Assembly: GCA_937983545.1 (NCBI GenBank) | Contig: CALJZP010000145.1 | Location: 1 to 37,588, forward strand | Length of the DNA: 37,588 nucleotides | From: an uncultured Azonexus sp. | GTDB lineage: Bacteria; Pseudomonadota; Gammaproteobacteria; Burkholderiales; Rhodocyclaceae | Direction of reading: 5' to 3' | Part shown: one piece after another, positions 16,893-24,471 of the stretch | Numbering within the stretch: the first letter of the stretch is position 1 | Layout: every line of letters begins with the position of its first letter | Translations under genes and position numbers: made by a program | The notes under the pieces: generated by a model | The model's database searches: none | Told to the model about the DNA's origin: nothing | The model's input: the letters and a program-made list of their open reading frames with translations, nothing else

Positions 16893-18512
16893 TCATGGCG
16901 TGACTTGTCTGAAGCCCTGCCGGCGATCCCAGTCGACGTAGAACAGGCGCGTCTGCTCGGCGGTGAAGGCGAAGCGCCGCTCACCGCCACTGGCGACGAC
17001 GCTTTCGCCGGTCGAGAAATCGAGTTCCGGCTCGCGGCCGGTGCGGTTGTTGACGACCAGCGGCAGGCCGGTTTCGGCGCTCCGCCGTTCCCAGGCATCG
17101 CCTGGTCCCATGCCGTCCACCGGTGGCCAGGCAGACGGGGCCAGCAGGATGGCGGCGCCCTGCGCGCGCAGGCGGGCGGCCGGTTCCGGCCGGTAGGTAT
17201 CGGCGCAGATCAACACGCCAACCGGGATGCCGTCGATGACGAAGGGGACGCCACCGCTGCCTGCCGTGGACCAGCTTTCGACGCTGCCGATCGGGCGCTG
17301 CTTGCGGTAGGTGCCGCGCAGCGCGCCGTCGCGGTCAATGACGGCGACGCTGTTGTGCAGTTTGCCGCTTTTGGCGTCGCGCTCGGCGAAGCCGACGAAG
17401 AGCGCCACGCGGTTGTCGCGGGCGATGGCGGCCAGCTTGCTTATCCAGGCGTCGGGATAGGGGGCGATCCAGGCGGTGCCGATGCGCTTGGCGAAGTTGT
17501 AGCCAGTTTCGGCCAGTTCCGGCGTGACGATCCAGTCAGCGCCCCGGCCGATCGCCTCGCCGATGCCGGCCTCGATACGCGCGCGGTTGCCGGCAATGTC
17601 GCCGGGTACGGCATCAAGATGCAGAAGAGCGAGGCGCAGGGATTCAGGAGCCTTGGGCGGGGTTTCGGCGGTCGCCGTGAAGCGTTGGCTGCCGGGCAGG
17701 AACAGGCCGTTCTGTTTGCCGAGCGCGGCGATCACTGCCTCGTGACTGGCCTTGCCGATCAGTTCGCCGATCCGGCTGTGGCCGCCGGTGTAGCTGGCCT
17801 GCGGCCCTTCGGTACCGGAAACGACGATGATGCTGTCGGTGCCGGTTCCCGTCGCTTGCACCGCCGGGGTGTAGGTGCTCGCCACCTGCAGGTCCTGCAG
17901 CGCGGCGGTCTTGCCCTCGGTGACGGTGATCAGGGCGCGGGCCAGCGCGGCGTCGGTGAGCCGGATGTTGGTCAGGACCAGGATGTTGATGGTGCCTGCC
18001 GGCTCACTGCCCTCGATGTAAGTGCCGGCATCGACGCCGGTGCGGATGGCGTTCGATTTGGCGCCGGCCGTGGCCAGCACGGTGACTGTGAGCGGGCCGT
18101 GGCGCTTGGTGACGACTGCCAGGTTGTCCATGTCGGCGGCGGTGGCCATGTGGGCGACCGCCGACTTGGCGAGTTGCAGGTCGCGGGCGGTCCCGGCATG
18201 GATATATTCGCCGTAGGCCTTGCCGCCGCGGCCGTCCCGGCCCATGAACTCGATGCCCAGCTTGTGCCAGAGCTGCGGGTGGCCGGCGTGGTTCAGCGCG
18301 GCATGGGCGTCGAGCAGGCCGTCGGAGGTCGACAGCGTGCGCCGCGCCTCGGGGAAGCGGACGATCAGCCGCTTTTCCCAGTAGCCGTCGCGCTCGCCGC
18401 GCAGGATCCGGGCTTCGGCCCGGACGTCGGCTGGCAGGTCGATTTCGCCGGCGCGGGCGATGGCCGACAGCAGGAGCAGGCCGCACAGGGCCAGGTAGCG
18501 GAGGGCGTTCAC
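16893..18512 (-). CDS. cbiZ: Exported CbiZ (adenosylcobinamide amidohydrolase)-nitrilase fusion
   Basis: 539 residues in three parts. A signal peptide (1-21, positively charged start, LCGLLLLSAIARA, cleavage before GE) directs it to the periplasm. A CbiZ domain (about 25-268) has TAGAKSNAIRTGVDAGTY, GTINILVLTN, TEGKTAALQDL, ATGTGTDS and TGGHSRIGELIG. CbiZ cleaves the aminopropanol amide of (adenosyl)cobinamide to give cobyric acid in salvage. A carbon-nitrogen hydrolase (nitrilase) domain (about 290-535) keeps the triad Glu332 (PELAETGY), Lys404 (TYRKQRP) and Cys436 (GVLICADTY). CbiZ is normally a stand-alone cytoplasmic enzyme, so export and fusion are unusual. The gene is 10 bp after cobO, last in the btuB-btuC-btuD-cobO operon. 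The nitrilase substrate is unknown; a corrinoid amide is the natural guess. The start ATG gives the signal peptide directly. Confidence 0.9.
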   Translation of the reverse strand: MNALRYLALCGLLLLSAIARAGEIDLPADVRAEARILRGERDGYWEKRLIVRFPEARRTLSTSDGLLDAHAALNHAGHPQLWHKLGIEFMGRDGRGGKAYGEYIHAGTARDLQLAKSAVAHMATAADMDNLAVVTKRHGPLTVTVLATAGAKSNAIRTGVDAGTYIEGSEPAGTINILVLTNIRLTDAALARALITVTEGKTAALQDLQVASTYTPAVQATGTGTDSIIVVSGTEGPQASYTGGHSRIGELIGKASHEAVIAALGKQNGLFLPGSQRFTATAETPPKAPESLRLALLHLDAVPGDIAGNRARIEAGIGEAIGRGADWIVTPELAETGYNFAKRIGTAWIAPYPDAWISKLAAIARDNRVALFVGFAERDAKSGKLHNSVAVIDRDGALRGTYRKQRPIGSVESWSTAGSGGVPFVIDGIPVGVLICADTYRPEPAARLRAQGAAILLAPSAWPPVDGMGPGDAWERRSAETGLPLVVNNRTGREPELDFSTGESVVASGGERRFAFTAEQTRLFYVDWDRRQGFRQVTP

Positions 18513-18522
18513 CGTTCGGATC

Positions 18523-19113
18523 TCAGAATTCGAGGCCGGGCATGGCCTTGATGCCGGCCTGGAAGGCGTGCTTCTCCATGCCGATGTCGCTCACCGTGTC
18601 GGCGACATCGCGCAGGGCCTGCGGCGCGGCACGGCCGGTGACGATGACGTGCTGCAAGAGGGGGCGGGAGAGCAATGTGGCGATCACCACATCGAGGTCA
18701 AGCCAGCCGTACTTGAAGGCATAGGTCATTTCGTCGAGCACGACGAGGCCGATGTCCGGATTGCTCAGATGGCCGCAAGCGACTTCCCAGGCCGCCTGCG
18801 CCGCCTTGGCATCGCGCTCCTTGTCCTGGGTCTCCCAGGTGAAGCCCTCGCCGCCGACGTGCCAGGCGACGTTCGGCTGCTGGCGGAAGAAGGCTTCTTC
18901 GCCGGTATCCGAACGTCCCTTGACGAACTGCACGACACCGACCTTCAGGCCGTGGCCGAGGGCGCGGGCGACGACGCCGAAAGCGGCGCTCGACTTGCCC
19001 TTGCCGTTGCCCGTGTTGATCACCAGAACGCCGCGCTCTTCCTGGGCGGCGGCGATCTTGCCGTCGACGACGGTCTTCTTCTTTTGCATGCGTTGTTCGT
19101 GGGTAACGGTCAT
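18523..19113 (-). CDS. cobO: Corrinoid adenosyltransferase CobO/BtuR
   Basis: 196 residues. It transfers the adenosyl group of ATP to cob(I)alamin or other cob(I)inoids. The P-loop TGNGKGKSS, followed by AAFGVVARALGHG, the VQFVKG motif, and LVVLDEMTYAFKYGWLD are the family marks. The charged extension before the P-loop (about 1-30) is typical of CobO. It lies 4 bp after btuD and 10 bp before the CbiZ fusion, so it is translated within the riboswitch-controlled operon and would adenosylate corrinoids delivered by BtuBCD. Confidence 0.95.
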   Translation of the reverse strand: MTVTHEQRMQKKKTVVDGKIAAAQEERGVLVINTGNGKGKSSAAFGVVARALGHGLKVGVVQFVKGRSDTGEEAFFRQQPNVAWHVGGEGFTWETQDKERDAKAAQAAWEVACGHLSNPDIGLVVLDEMTYAFKYGWLDLDVVIATLLSRPLLQHVIVTGRAAPQALRDVADTVSDIGMEKHAFQAGIKAMPGLEF

Positions 19114-19117
19114 TTTT

Positions 19118-19891
19118 CTATTCCGGAATGAAACAGCGATGGCCGCGGTCTTCGATCTGCCGCAGGCCGTAGCCGTAGAGTTCGGACAGCGTCGCCGCCG
19201 TCAGGATGTCGTCGACCGGTCCGGTTTCGGTCCGTCCGTCGCCGTGGACGAGCAGGGCGCGGTCGCTGAAGCGATGAGCCAGCGCTGGGTCGTGGAGGAC
19301 CATGACGACGCCGGCACCTTCGTCGCGCGCCGTGGCGGCGAACAGTTCGAGGACGGCCATCTGGTGATTGAGATCGAGGTGGGACAACGGCTCGTCGAGC
19401 AGGTAAAGCGGCGCTTCCTGGGTGAGCAGCGTGGCGATGGCCAGGCGCTGGCGTTCGCCGCCGGACAGCGTGTGGATCTGGCGATCCTCCATGCCGCGCA
19501 GGCCGACCGCACCCAGGGCGTCGCGGGCGAGAGCGGCGTCCCGGGAGGTTTCCCAGTCCCAGCGGCCGAGATGCGGATGGCGGCCGGTCAGTGTCGTTTC
19601 CAGCACGGTCGAGCCGAACGGGTCGTTCTGGAACTGGCCGAGCCAGGCGCGGCGCAGCGCGGACTGGCGCGGATGCAGGCCGGCCGCATCGTCGCCGGCG
19701 AGCAGTACCGTGCCGGCGGCCGGTTTGCGCAGGCCGGCCAGCGTGGACAGCAGGGTCGATTTGCCGGCGCCGTTGCGGCCGAGGATGGCCAGTCGTTCGC
19801 CGGCCGCCAGACTGAGATCGAGGCGGTCGATAATGACCTTGTTGCCGACTGTCACCCGCAGTTGCCGGGTTTCGAGCAGGGGCCGGCTCAT
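19118..19891 (-). CDS. btuD: Cobalamin ABC importer ATPase BtuD
   Basis: 257 residues from the ATG at 19891; the frame is open further upstream, but that part overlaps btuC and is not homologous. Walker A is LGRNGAGKST, the signature LSGGERQRLA, Walker B LYLLDEPLSHLD and the switch histidine VLHD. It belongs to the FecE/BtuD group that powers vitamin B12, heme or siderophore import. The start overlaps the btuC stop by 4 bp. Together with btuB, btuC and the upstream cobalamin riboswitch, this assigns B12 as the substrate by context. Confidence 0.93.
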   Translation of the reverse strand: MSRPLLETRQLRVTVGNKVIIDRLDLSLAAGERLAILGRNGAGKSTLLSTLAGLRKPAAGTVLLAGDDAAGLHPRQSALRRAWLGQFQNDPFGSTVLETTLTGRHPHLGRWDWETSRDAALARDALGAVGLRGMEDRQIHTLSGGERQRLAIATLLTQEAPLYLLDEPLSHLDLNHQMAVLELFAATARDEGAGVVMVLHDPALAHRFSDRALLVHGDGRTETGPVDDILTAATLSELYGYGLRQIEDRGHRCFIPE

Positions 19892-20865
19892 TTCGGCTGC
19901 CTCGACAACAGGAAGAGGAAAACCGGTACCCCGATCAGCGCCGTCAGCACGCCGACCGGCAGTTGCTGCGGCGCGATGATGGTCCGCGCCAGCGTGTCGG
20001 CCAGCACCAGCAGCGAGCCGCCGGCCAGCACCGAGGCGGGGAGCAGCAGGCGCTGGTCGTTGCCGGTGGCGAGGCGCACCAGGTGCGGCACGACCAGACC
20101 GACGAAGCCGATCGAGCCAGCCGTGGTTACCGACGCCGCCGTGGCCAGCGAGGCGAGCAGGTAGATCGCGTAGCGCAGCCGATCCACCGCCACGCCCAGC
20201 GCCTGGGCCTGCATCATGCCGCGCGACAACAGGTTCAGTTCGCGGGCGAAGGGCATGGCCAGCGCCAGCGCCACGCCCAATGCCAGCAAGGCTGGCCACC
20301 ATTGCGCGCTCTGGCCGAGGTCGCCCATCAGCCAGAACAGCATGCCGCGCAGCTTGTGCTCCTCGGCGACGGCCAGCATCAAGGCCACCAGCGCGCCGCA
20401 GCCGGCGGCGACGATGACGCCGGTGAGCAGCAGGCGTGTCTGCGTCCAGCTGCCGTCGCCGTGGGCCAACCCGAAGACGATGAACATGGCACCGAGCGCC
20501 CCGGCGAAAGCCAGAGCGTCGATGCCGAGAACCGGCAGGCCGATCAGGATGGCGAACGTGGCACCCACTCCGGCGCCGCCGGAAATGCCCAGCACGTAAG
20601 GGTCGGCCAGCGGATTGCGCAACAAAACTTGCATCAGTGCCCCGGCCAGCGCCAGCAGGCCGCCGCAGGCGAAGCCGGCGATCGCCCGGGGCAGGCGCAA
20701 CTGCAGCACGACATCGCCACCACCGCCCTCTCGGCCGAGCAGGGCAGCGAACACCTCGCCATAGGAAACCTTGAAACTGCCCACCGTCAAGGCGAAACCG
20801 AAACTCACCGCGGTCAGCAGAACGAGGCTGGCGAGGATCAGGAAAGCGCGTTGGCGGGTGGGCAT
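19888..20865 (-). CDS. btuC: Cobalamin ABC importer permease BtuC
   Basis: 325 residues with about ten membrane segments and the FecCD marks: LRLPRAIAGFACGGLLALAG, QVLLRNPLADPYVLGISGGAGVG (shown split: NPLADPYVLGISGGA) and the C-terminal GSIGFVGLVVPHLVRL. It is the inner-membrane channel for corrinoids. It starts 3 bp after btuB and overlaps btuD by 4 bp. The periplasmic binding protein BtuF that normally docks on this permease is not encoded in the window. Confidence 0.93.
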   Translation of the reverse strand: MPTRQRAFLILASLVLLTAVSFGFALTVGSFKVSYGEVFAALLGREGGGGDVVLQLRLPRAIAGFACGGLLALAGALMQVLLRNPLADPYVLGISGGAGVGATFAILIGLPVLGIDALAFAGALGAMFIVFGLAHGDGSWTQTRLLLTGVIVAAGCGALVALMLAVAEEHKLRGMLFWLMGDLGQSAQWWPALLALGVALALAMPFARELNLLSRGMMQAQALGVAVDRLRYAIYLLASLATAASVTTAGSIGFVGLVVPHLVRLATGNDQRLLLPASVLAGGSLLVLADTLARTIIAPQQLPVGVLTALIGVPVFLFLLSRQPK

Positions 20866-20868
20866 GGC

Positions 20869-22776
20869 TTACTGGAAGCTGTAGCGGACGCCGGCAAAAG
20901 CCGACAGGCCCGGCGTGCCATAAATGACGCTGGTCGAACGGGCGACGTCGTAGTTGCGGTCGAACAGGTTATCCACGCGGGCAAAGGCCTGCCATTCCTT
21001 GTTGAAGGCATAGTTGGCGAACAGATTGGTCAGCGCATAGCCGCCCATGTGCACCTGGTTCAGGCCGGTTTTCCAATGCGGATCGTCGTAACGTCCGCCC
21101 ACCGCCTTGAACTCGATGCCGCCCCGGAAGGCGCCGGCGACATAGGTGGCGCTGACCAGGCCAAAAGCCTTGGCCCGACGCCGGAGTTGCTGGTGATGAT
21201 CCTGATCGCGCGGGTCCTGGAAGGTGGCGTTGGCGTTGAGCAGCCAGCTGCCGAGTGCCGTCCCGGCGCTGATCTCGATCCCGTCGATGATCGCCTGTCC
21301 GACGTTGGTGGGGGTCGAGAAGAAGGTGTTGGGATCGGTGGTCCACTCGATCAGGTTGTTGATCTTGTTGTGGAAATAGGTGATCCGGGCCTGCGTCGCG
21401 CCTTGCTGGAAACGCAGCGAGGCTTCCGCATTGCGCGACTCCTCCGGTTTCAGATTGGCGTTGCCGACGCCGACGCCAGCGGTGAACGGAAAGTAGAGGT
21501 CGTTCATGGTCGGCGCCTTGAAGGCCGTTCCATAACTGCCGGCCACCCGCCACGACGGGGCCAGTTGATAGCCGTAGCCGAGGAGCCAGGTTTCACGCTG
21601 GCCGAACTGCGAGTTGTCGTCGCTGCGCAGGTTGGCCTGGAAGGCGTGCGAGCCGAGTACGGCATTCCAGCCGAGCAGTGCCGAGTCGATGGTGCGCGCT
21701 TTCCGCGAGTAGTTCTTGGTCGAGTCGACCTCCTGCTCCAGTCGCTCCAGGGCGACCAGGGCGCTGCCCAGCGGCAGCTTGAGGTCGTTTTGCCAGGTGT
21801 ATTGTTTCTGGGTGGTCTTGAAGAAGCTGATCGGATCGCCGATGACCGATTCTGGACTTTCCGTGCGGTCCTCCCCCTGGGCGACCTTCAGCGTCGACTT
21901 CCAGAAGGAGGTCGGGGCGACGCTGGCGTAGGCGAAGGCGCCCGATACGCGGTGCTTCATCTGGTAATCGAGCCTGGCGTCAACATTTACAAAAGCGTTC
22001 GGGTCCCATTTGTATGCGTCGTAGCGGTTGGTCGATACCGAGTTGAAGAGGCCGGCGCCGACCTCGGCATCCTTGCTGAAGTTATAGCTGGCGTTCAGGT
22101 TCAGGTTGCTGTTGCGGTAACCGTCGCGATCCGGGTTGTAGCCAGGGTACTTGGGCGATTCGATGGCATTGATGCCTTGGGTGCCGCTGATGCCGCCCTT
22201 GATGCTGTAGCTCAGGTTACCGATCCGGTTGGCGTGGGCGAGGCTGGTTTCGTAGGTCGAGGCGCTGCCGGCGCCGACCTGGGCGGAGAACCGTGGGGCG
22301 TCGCCGGGGGCCTTGGTGAAAATCTGGATGACGCCGCCGATGGCGTCCGATCCGTAGAGCGCTGAGGCCGGGCCGCGCAACACCTCGATGCGTTCGATCT
22401 GCGCCAGCGGGATCATCTGCAGGGCGGTAGCGCCGGTCGTGGCAGAGCTCACCCGTACGCCGTCGAGCAGGATCAGCGCATGGCCGCTGTTGGTGCCGCG
22501 GATAAAAACACTTTCGTCAGCGCCGCGGCCGCCGGACCGTCCGAATTCGACTCCGGCGGTGCGGCCGAGCAATTCGCCCAACGTGGCGGCCGGGCCGACC
22601 TGTTCGATGTCCTGGCGTTCGATAATGGTGACTTCGGCAATGGCCTTGTTGGCGCGTTGCGACTGACGCGTGGCGGTGACGACAACCGGGTCGAGCGTGG
22701 CGAGCAATTCGGCCTGTGCCGGAGCTATAAAGGCGAGCGGCAGGAGGGCTGCCAGCGGCTTCAAATGTGGATTCAT
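20869..22776 (-). CDS. btuB: Vitamin B12 TonB-dependent receptor BtuB
   Basis: 635 residues from the ATG at 22776. The start is supported by an AAGGA Shine-Dalgarno and by the signal peptide (MNPHLKPLAALLPLAFIAPAQA). An in-frame ATG 33 bp upstream is disfavoured. It has a TonB-box-like DPVVVTATR, a plug (about 40-150, with GRSGGRGADESVFIRGTNSGH and SALYGSDAIGGVIQIFTK), and a barrel ending GVRYSFQ, with Phe as the penultimate residue. It resembles E. coli BtuB in size and plug motifs. It is the first gene of the riboswitch-controlled operon and imports cobalamin across the outer membrane with TonB energy. Confidence 0.94.
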   Translation of the reverse strand: MNPHLKPLAALLPLAFIAPAQAELLATLDPVVVTATRQSQRANKAIAEVTIIERQDIEQVGPAATLGELLGRTAGVEFGRSGGRGADESVFIRGTNSGHALILLDGVRVSSATTGATALQMIPLAQIERIEVLRGPASALYGSDAIGGVIQIFTKAPGDAPRFSAQVGAGSASTYETSLAHANRIGNLSYSIKGGISGTQGINAIESPKYPGYNPDRDGYRNSNLNLNASYNFSKDAEVGAGLFNSVSTNRYDAYKWDPNAFVNVDARLDYQMKHRVSGAFAYASVAPTSFWKSTLKVAQGEDRTESPESVIGDPISFFKTTQKQYTWQNDLKLPLGSALVALERLEQEVDSTKNYSRKARTIDSALLGWNAVLGSHAFQANLRSDDNSQFGQRETWLLGYGYQLAPSWRVAGSYGTAFKAPTMNDLYFPFTAGVGVGNANLKPEESRNAEASLRFQQGATQARITYFHNKINNLIEWTTDPNTFFSTPTNVGQAIIDGIEISAGTALGSWLLNANATFQDPRDQDHHQQLRRRAKAFGLVSATYVAGAFRGGIEFKAVGGRYDDPHWKTGLNQVHMGGYALTNLFANYAFNKEWQAFARVDNLFDRNYDVARSTSVIYGTPGLSAFAGVRYSFQ

Positions 22777-22781
22777 GCTAA

Positions 22782-22832
22782 TTCCTTTTCCCGGCGGGCG
22801 TCCCCGCATGCCGGAAATGTGTTGAAAAGGAA
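22782..22832 (-). promoter_or_regulatory. Candidate Shine-Dalgarno-sequestering stem of btuB leader
   Basis: On the minus strand TTCCTTTTC (22832-22824) is the exact complement of the GAAAAGGAA (22790-22782) that contains the btuB Shine-Dalgarno. The 9-bp stem would hide the ribosome site. Between the arms a GCGGG/CCCGC hairpin shortens the loop. This fits the expression platform of a translational riboswitch. Confidence 0.6.
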
Positions 22833-22898
22833 ATGCCGGGGAACGAGCCGGTCAAACTGGCGCCACCACCCCGTGGCACTTCGACATTTTTTGTTTCA

Positions 22899-23075
22899 GG
22901 CCGGTATCCGGGCTTGCAAGTCTTGACGTATCGCCTTCCCGGGGTTGCACCCAGTGGCCTCGTGATACGCCCGCACTTGCTTACCGTTGCGGGGGCAGCA
23001 GCGGAATGGTCTTGTCGAAGACGCACCGCTTTCCCGTTTAACCGCGCTTGGAGAACCCTTGCGCAGCACCTGACA
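22899..23075 (-). ncRNA. Cobalamin riboswitch (btuB operon leader)
   Basis: On the minus strand the leader contains GGTGC near the 5' end, GTTAAACGGGAA, the core GCCCCCGCAACGGTAAGC (around 22979-22999), GCCACTGGGTGC, GGGAAGGCG, and the closing AGCCCGGATACCGGCC. This is the standard order for the cobalamin aptamer. It lies 123 bp upstream of the btuB start and is followed by a Shine-Dalgarno-pairing stem. A TAGAAT hexamer is correctly placed for transcription to begin just before the aptamer. Confidence 0.94.
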
Positions 23076-23083
23076 CGGCGCGC

Positions 23084-23089
23084 ATTCTA
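23084..23089 (-). promoter_or_regulatory. Candidate -10 box of btuB operon
   Basis: TAGAAT on the minus strand lies about 8-14 nt upstream of the predicted aptamer 5' end, placing +1 near 23077. The -35 region is poor. Confidence 0.45.
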
Positions 23090-23166
23090 CATTCATCTCC
23101 ATTTCGATGCATCAGCCGTTTGGCGCCAAATTTCTATAAACCACTTTGAGAATAAAGGCTTAGTCC

Positions 23167-23196
23167 TTGACCATGCGGCATTTTTGACTCTATAGT
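23167..23196 (+). promoter_or_regulatory. Sigma70-type promoter of zapB-like-zapA-6S unit
   Basis: TTGACC (23167-23172), an 18-bp spacer and TATAGT (23191-23196). The predicted +1 falls at about 23202-23204, at the ATG of the first gene, so its mRNA may be leaderless. Confidence 0.65.
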
Positions 23197-23203
23197 TCGC
23201 GCC

Positions 23204-23401
23204 ATGAACGTCGAATTAGATACCCTTGAAGCCAAAATCGAGCAGGTTGTCGCTCTGGTTCACCAGTTGCGTGCCGAGAATGAGGTTTTGAGAAACCAGA
23301 TGGTCGCCGCCGAGGCTGAGCGGCTGCATTTGCGTCAGACCATGACTGCCGCGCGCGAGCGTCTCGAAGGGCTGATGGACAAGATTCCCGAGGATGCGTG
23401 A
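23204..23401 (+). CDS. Small coiled-coil protein, ZapB-like (TIGR02449-type)
   Basis: 65 residues, nearly all predicted coiled coil (heptads from about 5 to 58: LEAKIEQVVALVHQLRAENE). It precedes zapA by 1 bp. Small coiled-coil proteins in this position resemble ZapB/TIGR02449 proteins, which link ZapA to the division apparatus. The function is inferred from position and coiled coil, not from sequence identity to E. coli ZapB. There is no Shine-Dalgarno; the promoter's -10 box ends 7 bp before the ATG. Confidence 0.75.
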   Translation: MNVELDTLEAKIEQVVALVHQLRAENEVLRNQMVAAEAERLHLRQTMTAARERLEGLMDKIPEDA

Positions 23402-23402
23402 G

Positions 23403-23738
23403 ATGAGTCTGGAGCCGAATTTCCTCGACGTGAAGATCATGGGGCGCGAATACCGCGTCGCCTGCGGCCCTGAAGAACGCGATGCCCTGCTGGCAGCGGT
23501 CGATCTGGTCGACGGCAAGATGCGCGAGATTGCCCAGCGCACCAAGAACACCATCGCCGAACGCGTGGCCGTCATGGCTGCGCTCAACATTGCTCACGAG
23601 CATCTTTCGGGTGCCGGTACGGGTGAGCAAAAAGAGTTTGTGGAAGCGGTTGATACTTCCGAAACGAAGCGTAGAATCGGTGACATGGGAGCGCGGTTGG
23701 ATGTCGTGCTGGCGCCCCAGCAACGGCTGGACATCTGA
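23403..23738 (+). CDS. zapA: Cell division protein ZapA
   Basis: 111 residues. The N-terminal ZapA domain has the pattern LDVKIMGREYRVACGPEE followed by ALLAAVDLVDGKM, and a C-terminal helix forms the dimer/tetramer coiled coil (about 60-105). ZapA bundles FtsZ protofilaments at the division ring. The ATG at 23403 was chosen over an in-frame upstream codon because it directly follows the previous stop, with a GAGG nine bases before. The 6S RNA gene begins right after the stop, the usual order in many proteobacteria. Confidence 0.92.
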   Translation: MSLEPNFLDVKIMGREYRVACGPEERDALLAAVDLVDGKMREIAQRTKNTIAERVAVMAALNIAHEHLSGAGTGEQKEFVEAVDTSETKRRIGDMGARLDVVLAPQQRLDI

Positions 23739-23756
23739 CCGGTTGTTGTTGGCGTC

Positions 23757-23943
23757 ACCCACCGAGTGTTCCCTGCGGTGTTTGTTAAGGCCATACATTC
23801 CTTGAACCAATGCTGATTGGCATCGGTTGCGGACCGTTGAAACCGCTGTTGTGCGCGCTCTTTGACGAGTGTGCCTGATGCGGGAGGAAAGCAGCCACTC
23901 TGAACCCAGGTTCAGGATGCCGGCCTGACGGCACTCGCGGGGG
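23757..23943 (+). ncRNA. ssrS: 6S RNA
   Basis: About 187 nt beginning 18 bp after zapA. The closing stem pairs CACCGAGTG (about 23759-23767) with CACTCGCGGGG (about 23932-23942). The 5' arm GTTCCCTGCGGTG, the conserved CCTTGAACC and the mirrored 3' arm GGTTCAGGATGCCGG match the betaproteobacterial 6S layout. 6S RNA mimics an open promoter and sequesters sigma70 RNA polymerase in stationary phase. No obvious promoter of its own lies in the short gap, so it may be processed from the zapA transcript. The ends are approximate; a perfect terminator follows. Confidence 0.88.
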
Positions 23944-23962
23944 CCTGTATTTGCAGTAAAGC

Positions 23963-24000
23963 AACGGGTGGCAGATTCGTCTGCCACCCGTTTCCATTTG
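23963..24000 (+). terminator. Rho-independent terminator of 6S RNA
   Basis: A 13-bp perfect stem (23963-23975 with 23980-23992) capped by a TTCG tetraloop, followed by a short T-rich tail. It lies 20 nt after the predicted 6S 3' end and 12 nt before the EVE gene start. Confidence 0.92.
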
Positions 24001-24012
24001 AGAAATCGAGCA

Positions 24013-24471
24013 ATGCAATACTGGCTGATGAAGTCCGAGCCCGACGAGGTGTCGATCGACGATCTGGAACGTCTTGGCTCGGTTCCCTGGTTCGGTGTGC
24101 GCAACTATCAGGCGCGCAATTTCATGCGAGATGCGATGAATGTCGGCGATCTGGCTTTTTTCTACCATTCCGGATGCGCCGAACCCGGCATCGCAGGTAT
24201 TTGCGAAGTGTCGTCGGCCCCCTATCCGGATGCCACGCAATTCGATCCCGTCAGTCCCTATCACGACCCAAAATCGGCTCCAGACAAGCCGCGCTGGTTG
24301 CTCCGGGATGTCCGTTTCGTGCGTCGGACGCCCTATCTGGCGCTGACTGAACTGCGTGCGCATGCAGAACTTGCTAACATGCGCCTCCTTGCCCGCGGCA
24401 ACCGGCTGTCGATCATGCCGGTCAATGAGGAAGAATGGGCGTTCATTACCAAACAATTGATGGGACTGTGA
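24013..24471 (+). CDS. EVE-domain protein
   Basis: 152 residues covering a whole EVE domain: MQYWLMKSEPDEVSIDDL at the start, WFGVRNYQARNFMRDAM, GDLAFFYHSG and the C-terminal RLSIMPVNEEEW. EVE domains are PUA-like folds that bind modified bases in RNA or DNA, so a role in recognising modified nucleic acid is likely. The frame is open upstream, but the ATG at 24013 starts the domain. It begins just after the 6S terminator, so it needs read-through or a promoter inside the 6S region. Its stop overlaps the next start by 1 bp. Confidence 0.92.
   Translation: MQYWLMKSEPDEVSIDDLERLGSVPWFGVRNYQARNFMRDAMNVGDLAFFYHSGCAEPGIAGICEVSSAPYPDATQFDPVSPYHDPKSAPDKPRWLLRDVRFVRRTPYLALTELRAHAELANMRLLARGNRLSIMPVNEEEWAFITKQLMGL

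Noticed and set aside
19892-20302. Extension of btuD upstream of 19891
   Set aside because: It lies inside btuC in another frame; the ATG at 19891 overlaps the btuC stop in the usual ATGA manner.
19963-22365. 800-codon open frame on the plus strand
   Set aside because: Antisense to btuC and btuB, with Gln/Glu/Gly-rich translation and no domain.
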